From: Roseivivax lentus
GTDB lineage: Bacteria; Pseudomonadota; Alphaproteobacteria; Rhodobacterales; Rhodobacteraceae
DNA: 64,000 nucleotides
Reading direction: 5' to 3'
Assembly (NCBI RefSeq): GCF_900156805.1
Contig: NZ_FTOQ01000001.1
Span: forward strand, 496,001 to 560,000
Part shown: positions 9,233-17,418 of the stretch, piece by piece
Layout: each line of letters opens with the position of its first letter
Numbering within the stretch: position 1 is the first letter of the stretch
Program-made: the position numbers and the translations under genes
Notes under the pieces: generated by a model
The model's input: only the letters and a program-made list of their open reading frames with translations
Database searches by the model: none
What the model was told of the DNA's origin: nothing

Positions 9233-9560
9233 GCCGCGCGCAAGGCTGGCCGCGCCCCGGGCGCTCGCAGGCCCCCAACGGCCATGGCACACCCGGAGCC
9301 CTGTACCGACCTCCCTGCCCCTGCCCGATCTCGCGCAAAAGCGCGCGCCGCCCCTCCACCTATCGGCCCCCTCGCGCCACGCAGCCGCACCCACCCGCGA
9401 AACCCACCTCACCACAGAGGCGCCCTGTCACGATCGGACCGGAAATACCTCCGGGGAGCGCGAGGGGCAGGGCCCCTCGCTTCCGCCCCCGGGCCCGCCG
9501 CGCCGTCTGGACCGCGCCCCCCGCATTGACCCCGCGCGCCGCCGCGATAACACTCCCGTC
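9233..9560. other. Intergenic region between ribA and L,D-transpeptidase gene
   Basis: About 330 bases without a supported gene. It contains one inverted copy of the REP-like element described at 15211 and 16277 (9423-9482). Nothing else was recognised. Confidence 0.6.
9423..9482 (-). repeat. REP-like interspersed element, copy A (inverted)
   Basis: Read on the minus strand it gives GCGAGGGGccctgCCCCTCGC, then the core CTCCCCGGAGGTATTTCCGG, then TCCG and GTGACAGGG. The core is shared almost base for base with copies at 15260-15317 and 16479-16532. The first part is a hairpin of eight GC-rich pairs. This type of CCGGAG-TATTT element is a familiar intergenic repeat in Rhodobacterales. Confidence 0.8.
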
Positions 9561-10076
9561 ATGCAGCACCGCCCCACCGACATGGTCCTCACCCCCACCG
9601 GCCTGCGCTTTGCCGGGCGCCGGTTCCCGGTCACCATCGGCCGCGGCGGCGTGCGTTCGGACAAGCGCGAAGGCGACGGCGCGACGCCCGCGGGCACGCA
9701 TCGCATCGTCGGCATGCTCTACCGGCCCGACCGCCTCGCGCGGCCCGCCGACTGGGCGCTGCCGATCCGCCCCGGCGATCTCTGGTCCGACGATCCGGCC
9801 GACGAGGCCTACAACACCATGGTCCGCGCGCCCTATGCGCCGAGCCACGAATGCCTGCGCCGCGCCGATCCGCTTTATGACATCGTGATCCTGACGGACT
9901 GGAACTGGCCGCGCGCGGAATACCGGCGCGGCTCGGCGATCTTCCTGCACGCTCAGCGCCGCCCGGGCTATCCCACCGCGGGCTGCGTGGCCTTCCGGCC
10001 CGAAGACCTGCGCTGGATCGCCCCGCGCATCCGCTACGAGACCCGGCTCATCGTGCCCGAGACGCAGGCGCGGTGA
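9561..10076 (+). CDS. L,D-transpeptidase (YkuD) family protein
   Basis: 171 residues. The catalytic signature of YkuD domains is present: IFLHAQRRPGYPTAGCVAF, with the histidine and nucleophile C142. Such enzymes make or edit 3-3 peptidoglycan cross-links or attach proteins to the wall. No signal peptide or membrane segment is visible, so export is not obvious; this is common in short family members of this group. The stop overlaps the GTG start of the following uracil-DNA glycosylase-like gene (GTGA), so the two are translationally coupled although functionally unrelated. Confidence 0.85.
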   Translation: MQHRPTDMVLTPTGLRFAGRRFPVTIGRGGVRSDKREGDGATPAGTHRIVGMLYRPDRLARPADWALPIRPGDLWSDDPADEAYNTMVRAPYAPSHECLRRADPLYDIVILTDWNWPRAEYRRGSAIFLHAQRRPGYPTAGCVAFRPEDLRWIAPRIRYETRLIVPETQAR

Positions 10077-10654
10077 CGCTCGCCCGCGACATCCGCGCCT
10101 GCAGGCTCTGCGCCGACCGCTTCGCCGCTACCCGCACGGCCCATGCGCCGCGCCCGGTCACTTGGTTCGCGCCCGAAGCGCGCATCCTGATCGCCGGGCA
10201 GGCGCCTGGGGCGCGGGTACATGCCTCCGGCAAGCCCTTCGACGATCCCTCGGGCGACCGGCTGCGCGACTGGCTGGGCCTCGATCCGGAGACCTTCTAC
10301 GACACGCGCCGCATCGCCATCGTGCCCATGGCCTTCTGCTTTCCGGGCTATGACGCCAAGGGCGCCGACCTGCCGCCTCCCCCCATCTGCCGGGCGACCT
10401 GGCACGACAGGGTGATGCAGGCGCTGCCCGGCCTGCGCCTCAGGGTGGTGATCGGCGGCTATGCCCATCGCTACCATCTCGGCACGCGGGCGGGCGTGAC
10501 TGACAACGTGGCCGCCTGGCGCGACCACGCCCCGGGCACCATTCCGCTGCCGCATCCCTCCTGGCGCAATACCGGCTGGCTGAAGAAGCATCCGTGGTTC
10601 GAGGCCGATCTGCTGCCCGAGCTGCGCGCCCGGGTGGCCGAGGCGCTGGGGTAG
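10073..10654 (+). CDS. Uracil-DNA glycosylase superfamily protein
   Basis: 193 residues from a GTG that overlaps the upstream stop. Motifs of the UDG fold are seen: GQAPGARVHASGKPFDD near residue 43 (glycosylase motif 1, with the water-activating/uracil-stacking region) and LPHPSWRNTGW near 162 (motif 2, HPS). Two N-terminal cysteines (ACRLC) recall families with an Fe-S cluster, but only two are clear, so a cluster is doubtful. It probably excises uracil or a related damaged base, or belongs to the uncharacterised UDG-like group common in Rhodobacterales. The Septu-like operon starts 82 bases downstream. Confidence 0.8.
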   Translation: MTLARDIRACRLCADRFAATRTAHAPRPVTWFAPEARILIAGQAPGARVHASGKPFDDPSGDRLRDWLGLDPETFYDTRRIAIVPMAFCFPGYDAKGADLPPPPICRATWHDRVMQALPGLRLRVVIGGYAHRYHLGTRAGVTDNVAAWRDHAPGTIPLPHPSWRNTGWLKKHPWFEADLLPELRARVAEALG

Positions 10655-10736
10655 GGTTTCCCGTGCTTGCCTGAAACCCGGGCGCGTGCCAGCATCGGGC
10701 CATTGTTTCGAGCCCTTGTTTTGACCCGGTATTTCA

Positions 10737-12944
10737 ATGCGCTTCGTCGACCGATCCCGCGTGCCCGTTCCGAAACAGGTCTTCTCGCCCCCCTATCGCG
10801 AGGCCGGGCGGAAGCTGCAGAATTACCTCGCCCTCGATGAGAAAGAGCGGGCGCAGACCCGCGTGCCGGATCGCAGGCTGCCCGAAACGCCCCCGATCCT
10901 GCCCGAGCTTCTGACCCTCTTCGACGGCAAATGCGCGTTCTGCGAAGAGGCCCGGTCGGACCTCATGCCCTTCCGCTTCCGCCCGCCGAACGGGATCGAC
11001 GCGCCCGATCTGCACGATGCGCATATCTATTACGCCTGGATGTCGGATCTCTGGCAGAACCTCTATCCGATCTGCCCCGACTGTTATCCGACCGACCATC
11101 AGGCCTTCCCGGTCGACGGCACCCGGATGCCGATTCCGAGCGTTGAGGAATATTTCGAGATCACCATGCAGAACGCCCTCGATCCGGAGCTGGTCCGGGC
11201 GGAGCGCGCGGTGTTCCTCGACCCCTGCGCCGACGATCCGCTGGGCCGCGACCTCGTGATCGGCGCGGCGGACGTTCTGGCGGGCCAGCTCGGCGGCCTG
11301 ACGCCGCGGGGAACCGCGACGATCCAGCACTTCAACCTCAACCGGCCCGATCTGGTGCAGCGCCGCTTCGCGGCCCTCGACGCCGCCTTCCGCAACGCGG
11401 AGCGAGACCCCGATTGGCGACCCGAGCCGACGCAGGATTTCCTGGCGTCGATCACCTTCATGCTCGACGAGGCCCGGTCGGGCCAGGCGGGACGCACCAT
11501 GCAGGAGCTGCTGGTCGAAAGCGGTATCCCCTTTTCGCAACTCGGTGTGGACGCGGCGCTGAAGGAGGCCGCAGCCGGGGCGCCGGAGCCGGCCCACACC
11601 TCCGCCCGGCTGACGCATATCGCCATCGACAGCTTCAAGGCGCTGTCTTCCGTCTCGCTCGCGCTGCCCGGCCCGCCCGACCCCGACACCGCCGCGGCGC
11701 TCCTGATTCTCGGTGAGAACGCGACCGGGAAAAGCTCGCTTCTCGAAGCGGTGGCGCTGGCCGCGATCCCCGATGCGGCGCGCGACAGGCTGGGCGAGAA
11801 GGCGGAGCGTTACCTGCTCGATCCCCGCTTCATGGGGGTGGACTGGATGGCGCAGCGCAGCACCTCCGAGGTGCGGCTGACCTACAGCTTCGGGGGCAGC
11901 GGCCCCCACGCCTCTGAGACCGAGCGCGTGATGACCGTCACGCCCGGCGGCTTCTTCGTCACCGGGCCCGACATGCAGACCTTGCCCGTATTCGCCTACG
12001 GCGCCTACCGCCATTACAAGTCGGTGCAGCGCGCATGGCGCGAGGACCGCCCGGTCCGGTCGCTCTTTCACTCCGACGATCTGCTGTCGAACCCGGAGAA
12101 ATGGCTGCTGACCCTCGAAGAGGAATATTTCGACATGGTGGTGCGCGCGCTCCGCGTGGTGATGGGCGGCGGATTCCGCATCATCCAGCGCGAGGCCGCC
12201 CGCTGCCTCGTGGTGGTCGAGGAGGACGGCGTGTCGCTGCGCACGCCGCTCGACACCGTCTCCTCGGGGTTCCGCACCATCCTTGCGCTGACCTGCGACA
12301 TGATGCGCTGGCTGATGGAGCGGTATGATTTCACCACGCTCGAGGCCGCCCGCGCGCTGGTTCTCATCGACGAGGTCGAGGCGCATCTGCATCCGCGCTG
12401 GAAGGTGTCGATCATGTCCGGGCTGCGCCGCGCCTTCCCGGCGATGACCTTCATCGTCACCACCCACGATCCCCTCTGCCTGCGCGGCATGCGCGACGGC
12501 GAGGTCATGGTCCTGCAGCGCGTGCCGGGCCAGACGCGGGATACCGACCTACCGGTCTTCGTCGACACGCTGCGCGAATTGCCCGACGTGACCAAGCTCA
12601 CCATCGAGCAGCTGCTGACCTCGGATCTCTTCGATCTCTTCGACACCGACGATCCGCGCACCGGCCACGCGATGGCCGACCTCGCGGATGCGCTGGCCCT
12701 GCGCCGGGCTGCGGGTGATGCGGGCACGGCCCTGCCCGAAGAGGCGCAGGCGACGCTGCGGCGGTTCCGCACCGAGGTGCAGGGCGCGCTGCCGGTCGGC
12801 TCGACCGAGGTGGCCCGCATCGTCGAGGAGGCGGTCGCGGACTACGTCCTTGCCGCGCGCAACGCCCGCGCCGCGCGCCGGCGCGAGCTGCGCGAGGAGA
12901 CCAAGGCGCGGATCCGGCGCGCCCTCTCGCGGGAGGCGGGGTGA
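10737..12944 (+). CDS. Septu PtuA-like ATPase with N-terminal degenerate HNH-like domain
   Basis: 735 residues. Residues 1-200 begin RFVDRSRVPVPK, matching the start of the next gene's product (RHVDRRAIPAPK), and keep two cysteine pairs, C66/C69 (CAFCEE) and C113/C116 (CPDC). The Glu-His of an active HNH is replaced (PFRF), so this looks like a zinc-binding pseudo-nuclease. The ABC/SMC-like ATPase follows: Walker A GENATGKSS at about 326-334, Walker B LVLIDEVEAHLHP around 541-553, and H-loop TTHDP. A basic helical tail ends the protein. Architecture and neighbour fit PtuA of Septu/retron-type defence. Its stop overlaps the next start. Confidence 0.8.
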   Translation: MRFVDRSRVPVPKQVFSPPYREAGRKLQNYLALDEKERAQTRVPDRRLPETPPILPELLTLFDGKCAFCEEARSDLMPFRFRPPNGIDAPDLHDAHIYYAWMSDLWQNLYPICPDCYPTDHQAFPVDGTRMPIPSVEEYFEITMQNALDPELVRAERAVFLDPCADDPLGRDLVIGAADVLAGQLGGLTPRGTATIQHFNLNRPDLVQRRFAALDAAFRNAERDPDWRPEPTQDFLASITFMLDEARSGQAGRTMQELLVESGIPFSQLGVDAALKEAAAGAPEPAHTSARLTHIAIDSFKALSSVSLALPGPPDPDTAAALLILGENATGKSSLLEAVALAAIPDAARDRLGEKAERYLLDPRFMGVDWMAQRSTSEVRLTYSFGGSGPHASETERVMTVTPGGFFVTGPDMQTLPVFAYGAYRHYKSVQRAWREDRPVRSLFHSDDLLSNPEKWLLTLEEEYFDMVVRALRVVMGGGFRIIQREAARCLVVVEEDGVSLRTPLDTVSSGFRTILALTCDMMRWLMERYDFTTLEAARALVLIDEVEAHLHPRWKVSIMSGLRRAFPAMTFIVTTHDPLCLRGMRDGEVMVLQRVPGQTRDTDLPVFVDTLRELPDVTKLTIEQLLTSDLFDLFDTDDPRTGHAMADLADALALRRAAGDAGTALPEEAQATLRRFRTEVQGALPVGSTEVARIVEEAVADYVLAARNARAARRRELREETKARIRRALSREAG

Positions 12945-13918
12945 TGCGCCACGTGGACCGCCGTGCCATCCCCGCGCCCAAGGCGCTGACCCAGCCCGGG
13001 CGTCCCGGCCCGAACGAACTCGATCGCGTGCGGGCCCACCGCGCCAATCGCGAGACGCGCGACAAGAGCTTCGACTTCAAGGCCTACAAGCACGACGAGG
13101 TGAAGGCCGCGCTGGAGCACCTCTTTCACGGCAAATGCGCCTATTGCGAGACGTTCTATTCCGCCCAGGCGCCCGTCGACGTGGAACATTACCGGCCCAA
13201 GGGCGCGGTCGCCGGCGAGCCGGATCATCCCGGCTATTGGTGGATCGCGATGGATTGGGACAACCTTCTTCCGTCCTGCATCGATTGCAACCGGCGGCGC
13301 AAGCAACAGGCGCCCGATCCCTCCGCCTCGCTCTCGGCGCTGCTCGACGGCGCGATGGTCGAGGCGAGTTCCGGCAAGAAGGACGTGTTTCCAGTCAGCG
13401 GCACGCGCGCGGCGCGCGACACCGACGCGCTCGAGCTGGAGGACGCCTATCTGCTCGATCCCTGCCGCGACGATCCCATGGCGCATATCGAATTTCATAT
13501 CGACCCCGAGGACCTCTGGCCCTTGGCGCTGCCGAAACGCGACCCGGGCGCCGCGCCCGCCGTGGCCGCGCTGGGCGACGGGGCGAGCATCGCAGAACAC
13601 GCCGCGGCCCTCGGTCTGTCGGAACGCGGGGCGGTGTCGATCCAGGTCTACGGTCTCAACAGGCTCGGCCTTGTGCAGGACCGCGCGCGGGTCCTCAAGC
13701 ATCTGGAATTCCTGCGCGGGCTGATCTTCGAGATCGACGCCGTTGCCGCGGATCTCGAGGCCCATATCGACCCCGAAGTGCGGCGCGTGGCGGGCACGCT
13801 TGCGGCGCTGAGCGACCGCATCATCGAGGAATTGCGCGCCATGTCCGCCGCCGATGCCCCCTATTCCGCACTGGTCAGCCAATGGTGCGACCGCTTTCTC
13901 GACGAATTGTCCCCCTGA
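12944..13918 (+). CDS. HNH endonuclease, Septu PtuB-like (TIGR02646-type)
   Basis: 324 residues from the ATG in TGATG overlapping the ATPase stop; a GTG three bases earlier is also possible. HNH features are complete: zinc cysteines C65/C68 (KCAYCE), catalytic E81-H82 in DVEHYRPK, N within DNLLPS, and C112/C115 in CIDCNRRRK. This matches the nuclease partner (PtuB) of ATPase-HNH anti-phage pairs, including those attached to retrons. The first ~120 residues align in layout with the N-terminus of the preceding ATPase. It is expected to cut DNA or another nucleic acid when the ATPase senses infection. The hydrolase gene follows after 17 bases. Confidence 0.85.
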   Translation: MRHVDRRAIPAPKALTQPGRPGPNELDRVRAHRANRETRDKSFDFKAYKHDEVKAALEHLFHGKCAYCETFYSAQAPVDVEHYRPKGAVAGEPDHPGYWWIAMDWDNLLPSCIDCNRRRKQQAPDPSASLSALLDGAMVEASSGKKDVFPVSGTRAARDTDALELEDAYLLDPCRDDPMAHIEFHIDPEDLWPLALPKRDPGAAPAVAALGDGASIAEHAAALGLSERGAVSIQVYGLNRLGLVQDRARVLKHLEFLRGLIFEIDAVAADLEAHIDPEVRRVAGTLAALSDRIIEELRAMSAADAPYSALVSQWCDRFLDELSP

Positions 13919-13935
13919 GCCAAGGAGCGTTTCCC

Positions 13936-15123
13936 ATGCCCAAGAAGATCATCCTCCTGCTCGACGGCACGTCGAACCAGATCGACGCGAAACAGCGCAC
14001 CAACGTGCTCAGGCTCTATCAATGCCTGCGCAAGATGGACGACCAGGTGGTCTATTACGACCCGGGCGTCGGCACGATCGGCGACGAGAACGTCTGGCTG
14101 TCGGCCTGGCGCAAGGTGCAGGAGGTCTGGGGCATGGCGACGGGCTGGGGCCTCGACCGGAACGTGAAGGACGCCTACCAATTCCTGGTGGAGAATTACG
14201 ATCCCGGCGGCGAGGCCGAGGACGGCACCAAGGTGCCCGCCGACGAGATCTACCTCTTCGGGTTCTCGCGCGGGGCCTATTCGGCGCGGGTGCTGGCGGG
14301 CTTCCTGCACGCCTTCGGCATCATCGAGCCGCGCAACCTCAACCTGCTGAACTACGCCTACCGCGCCTACAAGCGCATCGGCGAGGGCGGCGGCGCCCAT
14401 GCCTTCGAGGAAATCCGCCTCTACGAGAACATCCTCGACCCGCACCGCCCGACCATCCGTTTCATGGGGCTCTTCGACACCGTGGCCTCGGTGATCGAAT
14501 GGGGCCGCTTCGGGCCGCGGCTGAAATCCCATGCCTTCACCAAGAACAACACCTCGGTGCAGGCGATCGCCCATGCGGTGTCGATCCACGAGCGGCGCAC
14601 GATGTTCCGCGGCAAGCTCTGGCCCGAGGGGCAGGTCTTCAAGCCCAACCGCTTCATGAAGACCGAGGACGCCCCCGAGCAGCATGCCCTCGAGGTCTGG
14701 TTCTGGGGGGTGCACGGCGATATCGGCGGAGGCTACGGCGAGGCGGAATCGCGGCTGGCCAAGCTGCCGCTCGTCTGGATGATCGAGGAGGCCGAGGCGC
14801 AGGGCGCGGTGTTCTGGACGCAGACCGTGAACAAGATCGCCCGCGGCACGAAGGACGATTACGTGCCGCCCGATCCGCTGGGCAAGCAGCACGATTCGAT
14901 GTCGATCTGGTGGCGGATCGTGGAGATCCTGCCGCGCCGCAAGCCCGAGGATTCGAAGAAGGCTTCGATCTTCGGCTGGTACATGCCGCTCTGCGATCCG
15001 CGCACCATCCCCGAGGATGCCCGCCTGCACTGGTCGGTGAAGGTCCGCGCCGAGCACGACAACCGCTGGCCGGTGAACACGCCCGACACCTACCGGATCG
15101 AAGGCACGCCGCCCGAGGATTGA
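13936..15123 (+). CDS. DUF2235 alpha/beta-hydrolase (Tle1-like lipase fold)
   Basis: 395 residues with a good RBS (AAGGAG) 17 bases after the HNH stop. The DUF2235 signature is clear: LLLDGTSN near the N-terminus, nucleophile S111 in GFSRGAYSAR, and acid D262 in WGVHGDIGGGY; a histidine near residue 365 (LHWSV) is a candidate third residue. Known relatives are Tle1-type phospholipases delivered by type VI secretion. No VgrG, immunity protein or signal peptide is seen here, and the gene continues the Septu-like pair without a gap. It may be a membrane-lipid-attacking effector or an unrelated passenger. Confidence 0.85.
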   Translation: MPKKIILLLDGTSNQIDAKQRTNVLRLYQCLRKMDDQVVYYDPGVGTIGDENVWLSAWRKVQEVWGMATGWGLDRNVKDAYQFLVENYDPGGEAEDGTKVPADEIYLFGFSRGAYSARVLAGFLHAFGIIEPRNLNLLNYAYRAYKRIGEGGGAHAFEEIRLYENILDPHRPTIRFMGLFDTVASVIEWGRFGPRLKSHAFTKNNTSVQAIAHAVSIHERRTMFRGKLWPEGQVFKPNRFMKTEDAPEQHALEVWFWGVHGDIGGGYGEAESRLAKLPLVWMIEEAEAQGAVFWTQTVNKIARGTKDDYVPPDPLGKQHDSMSIWWRIVEILPRRKPEDSKKASIFGWYMPLCDPRTIPEDARLHWSVKVRAEHDNRWPVNTPDTYRIEGTPPED

Positions 15124-15473
15124 GGCGCCTTGCGGCCGGGTGTTCTGGGTGTTTCTTCGCCGGTCCGGTGGCGTGGGGTGTCGCACATCCGCCCTGCAAA
15201 GCCGACCGCGGGGCCAGCCCCGTCGCCGATGCGCTTGGGCTATCGGCGCACCAAGAAAAGCGAGGGGCCAGCCCCTCGCGCTCCCCGGAGGTATTTCCGG
15301 TCCGGCCGTGACAGGGCGTGGCGCTTCGGGGAAGAGGTGGGACGCGCGGGCGTTGCGGGGCTTCGGCGGGCTCAGGCGGGCATCGCCGGACGGGCCGGGA
15401 TTTGCGGCTCCGGGCCTCGGGCGCCCGGCGCGGGCGACTTGCCCCGGGGGGGCCGCACCGCTACTTGCCCGCC
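15124..15473. other. Intergenic region between DUF2235 and SseB-like genes
   Basis: About 350 bases without a gene, mostly made of REP-like copy B (15211-15317) and a further ~65 bases (ending near 15385) that resemble the sequence after copy C (shared GTGGGACGCGCGGGC). No terminator with a T run was found after the hydrolase gene. Confidence 0.6.
15211..15317 (+). repeat. REP-like interspersed element, copy B
   Basis: One 54-bp unit (GCCAGCCCCGTCGCCGAT..) is followed by the hairpin GCGAGGGG-CCAG-CCCCTCGC, the core CTCCCCGGAGGTATTTCCGG and GTGACAGGG. The 54-bp unit itself holds a hairpin of CGCCGAT with ATCGGCG. Confidence 0.85.
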
Positions 15474-16265
15474 ATGGAACACGAGACCCCCCTCGACGCG
15501 GCCTTCGCCGCCATGGAGGCCGCGCCCGACGACGACGCGGCGCGGCTGCGCTTCTACGAACGGCTGGCCGATACCGAACTGCACGTGCTGCTGTCGCGGG
15601 AGATGGCGGGCGAGACGCTCGATCCCGAGATCTTCGAGGTCGAGGATACGTCCTTCGTGCTGGTCTTCGACAGTGACGCGCGGATCGCGCGCTTCGTCGG
15701 CAAGCCCGCGCCCTATGCCGCGCTGCCGGGGCGGGTGATCGCGGGGATGCTGGCCGGGCAGGGCGTGGGGCTCGCGCTGAATATCGAGGTTGCGCCCTCG
15801 GCCTATCTCGTACCGCCCGAGGCGGTGGCGTGGCTGGCCGACACGCTGGGCCACGGCCCGCAGGAGGGCGCCGCGCGGCCCGCCGAGCTGCATCCGCCCG
15901 CCGGCCTGCCGGAGGCGCTGCTCTCGGCGCTCGATGCGAAACTCGGGCGGGCGGCGGGGCTGGCGCGCAAGGCCTATCTCGTCGGGGTCACCTATGACGA
16001 TGGCAGCCGCGGGCATCTTCTGGGCATCACCGGGGCGCGTGACGGGGCCGAGGGGCCGCTTGCGCGCGCGGTAAACGAGGCGCTGGTCTTTTCGGGCATC
16101 GAGGCGGGCGCGCTCGACGTGGTGTTCCTGTCCGACAGCGACGCCTTCACCGCCCGGATCGCGCGGGTCGGGCTGCGCTTCGATCTGCCCGAGCCGGTAA
16201 GCCGCGCCCGCGTGGTGCCCGCCCCGCCCGGCAGCGATCCCGAGAAGCCGCCGAAACTGCGCTGA
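15474..16265 (+). CDS. SseB-family protein
   Basis: 263 residues. The N-terminal ~120 residues have the SseB N-terminal domain pattern (RFYERLADTELHVLLSRE, a D/E-rich VFDSDARIARF, PYAALPGRVIAGML and an LNI-E-APSAYLVPPE segment). The C-terminal half (about 160-255) matches the usual C-terminal region of these proteins. No catalytic function is assigned to the family in non-pathogens; the name comes from an enterobacterial protein. The ATG at 15474 was chosen because the domain starts there; upstream in-frame sequence is repeat DNA. The gene is flanked on both sides by directly repeated REP-like elements. Confidence 0.8.
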   Translation: MEHETPLDAAFAAMEAAPDDDAARLRFYERLADTELHVLLSREMAGETLDPEIFEVEDTSFVLVFDSDARIARFVGKPAPYAALPGRVIAGMLAGQGVGLALNIEVAPSAYLVPPEAVAWLADTLGHGPQEGAARPAELHPPAGLPEALLSALDAKLGRAAGLARKAYLVGVTYDDGSRGHLLGITGARDGAEGPLARAVNEALVFSGIEAGALDVVFLSDSDAFTARIARVGLRFDLPEPVSRARVVPAPPGSDPEKPPKLR

Positions 16266-16578
16266 GGTTGGTTCCGGCGCCGATGCCCTTGGGCCATCAG
16301 CGCATTCCGAAGAGCGAGGGGCCAGCCCCGTCGCCGATGCCCTTGGGCCATCGGCGCATGCCGAAAAGCGAGGCGCCAGCCCCGTCGCCGATACCCTTGG
16401 GTCATCGGCGCACCCGGAAAAGCGAGGGGCCAGCCCCGTCGCCGATGCCCTTGGGCCATCGGCGCACTTCGAAAAGCGAGGGGCCAGCCCCTCGCGTTTC
16501 CCGGAGGTATTTCCGGTCCGGCCGTGACAGGGGCGCGCGCGGTCTGCCTGATGTGGGACGCGCGGGCCTCCGGCGGGT
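16266..16578. other. Intergenic region between SseB-like gene and panC
   Basis: About 310 bases, almost wholly the repeat array of copy C (16277-16532) plus a short tail before the convergent panC stop. A frame runs through the repeats because the unit is a multiple of three, but it has no RBS and the same DNA is intergenic elsewhere. Confidence 0.7.
16277..16532 (+). repeat. REP-like element copy C with four tandem 54-bp units
   Basis: Units start at 16281, 16335, 16389 and 16443 (exact 54-base period). Each contains CGCCGAT-G-CCCTTGGG-C-(C)ATCGGCG, a hairpin, followed by an AAAAGCGAGGGGCCAGCCCC-type segment. In the third unit the G of the stem is A and its partner C is T, a compensatory pair. 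The array ends with the CCCGGAGGTATTTCCGG core and GTGACAGGGG, as in copy B. Confidence 0.9.
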
Positions 16579-17418
16579 TCAGACGGCGATGTTGTCGATC
16601 AGGCGCACGCCGTCGAGCCAGGCCGCCGCAAAGAGGCGCGCGGGCGTGTCGGCGCGGATGCGCGGCGAGAGATCCGCGACCGCGCGCAGTTCGAGATATT
16701 CCACCCGTTCGAACCCGGCGTCGATCAGCGCCTCGGTGGCGCGCGCGATCAGCGGCGGGGCCTCGGCGCCGCTGCGCAGCGCGGCGGCGATGGCGGTCAT
16801 CTCGCGGTAAAGCGCGGGGGCTTGCGCGCGGGCTGCGTCCGACAGGCGCCCGTTGCGCGAGGAAAGCGCCAGCCCGTCCTCGGCGCGGATCGTCGGGCAG
16901 CCCACGACCTCGGTGGGGATGTCGAGGTCGCGCGCGACGCGGCGGACCACCTGCAATTGCTGGAAGTCCTTCTCGCCGAAGAAGGCCCGGTCGGCGCCGG
17001 TCTGCAAGAATAGCTTCGAGACCACCGTCGCCACGCCGTCGAAATGGCCCGGCCGGTGCGCGCCGCAGAGGATATCGGTCAGCGCCGCGACGGAGACGGT
17101 GGTGGCGAAGCCGTCGGGATAGATCTCTTCGGGGTCCGGCGCATAGATCGCGTCCACCGCGAGGGGGGCCAGTTTTTCCGCGTCGCTCTCCTCGGTGCGG
17201 GGATAGGCGTCGAGATCGCTCTGGCTGTTGAACTGCTTGGGGTTGACGAAGATCGTCACGATCACGCGGTCCGCATCGGATTTCGCGGCGGCGGCGAGGC
17301 TCAGATGGCCTTCGTGCAGCGCGCCCATCGTGGGCACCACCGCGACGGTCTCGCCCGCCGCGCGCCAGCCCGCGACGGCAGCGCGCAGCGCGGCCTTGCG
17401 GCGCAGGATCGGCACCAT
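16579..17418 (-). CDS. panC: Pantothenate synthetase
   Basis: 279 residues, normal length. It joins pantoate and beta-alanine using ATP to make pantothenate (coenzyme A pathway). Family motifs are [14 protein letters not shown] near residue 28, IFVNPKQF near 60, [10 protein letters not shown] near 146 and the KMSKS-like [11 protein letters not shown] near 185. Its ATG overlaps the panB stop by one base (TGATG), so panB-panC is a translationally coupled operon. It converges on the repeat array behind the SseB-like gene. Confidence 0.96.
   Translation of the reverse strand: MVPILRRKAALRAAVAGWRAAGETVAVVPTMGALHEGHLSLAAAAKSDADRVIVTIFVNPKQFNSQSDLDAYPRTEESDAEKLAPLAVDAIYAPDPEEIYPDGFATTVSVAALTDILCGAHRPGHFDGVATVVSKLFLQTGADRAFFGEKDFQQLQVVRRVARDLDIPTEVVGCPTIRAEDGLALSSRNGRLSDAARAQAPALYREMTAIAAALRSGAEAPPLIARATEALIDAGFERVEYLELRAVADLSPRIRADTPARLFAAAWLDGVRLIDNIAV

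Noticed and set aside
13936-15123. Type VI secretion effector locus
   Set aside because: DUF2235 suggests Tle1, but no VgrG, PAAR, chaperone or immunity gene is adjacent; the neighbours are the ATPase-HNH pair and repeats.
16277-16532. CRISPR array
   Set aside because: Units are contiguous with no unique spacers between identical repeats, and no cas genes are present.
16268-16810. Open frame with an 18-residue repeat (PMPLGHRR..KSEGPAPS)
   Set aside because: The repeat period of 54 bases keeps any frame open. The same DNA is intergenic at 15211, has no RBS, runs into antisense of panC and shows hairpin covariation rather than protein constraint.
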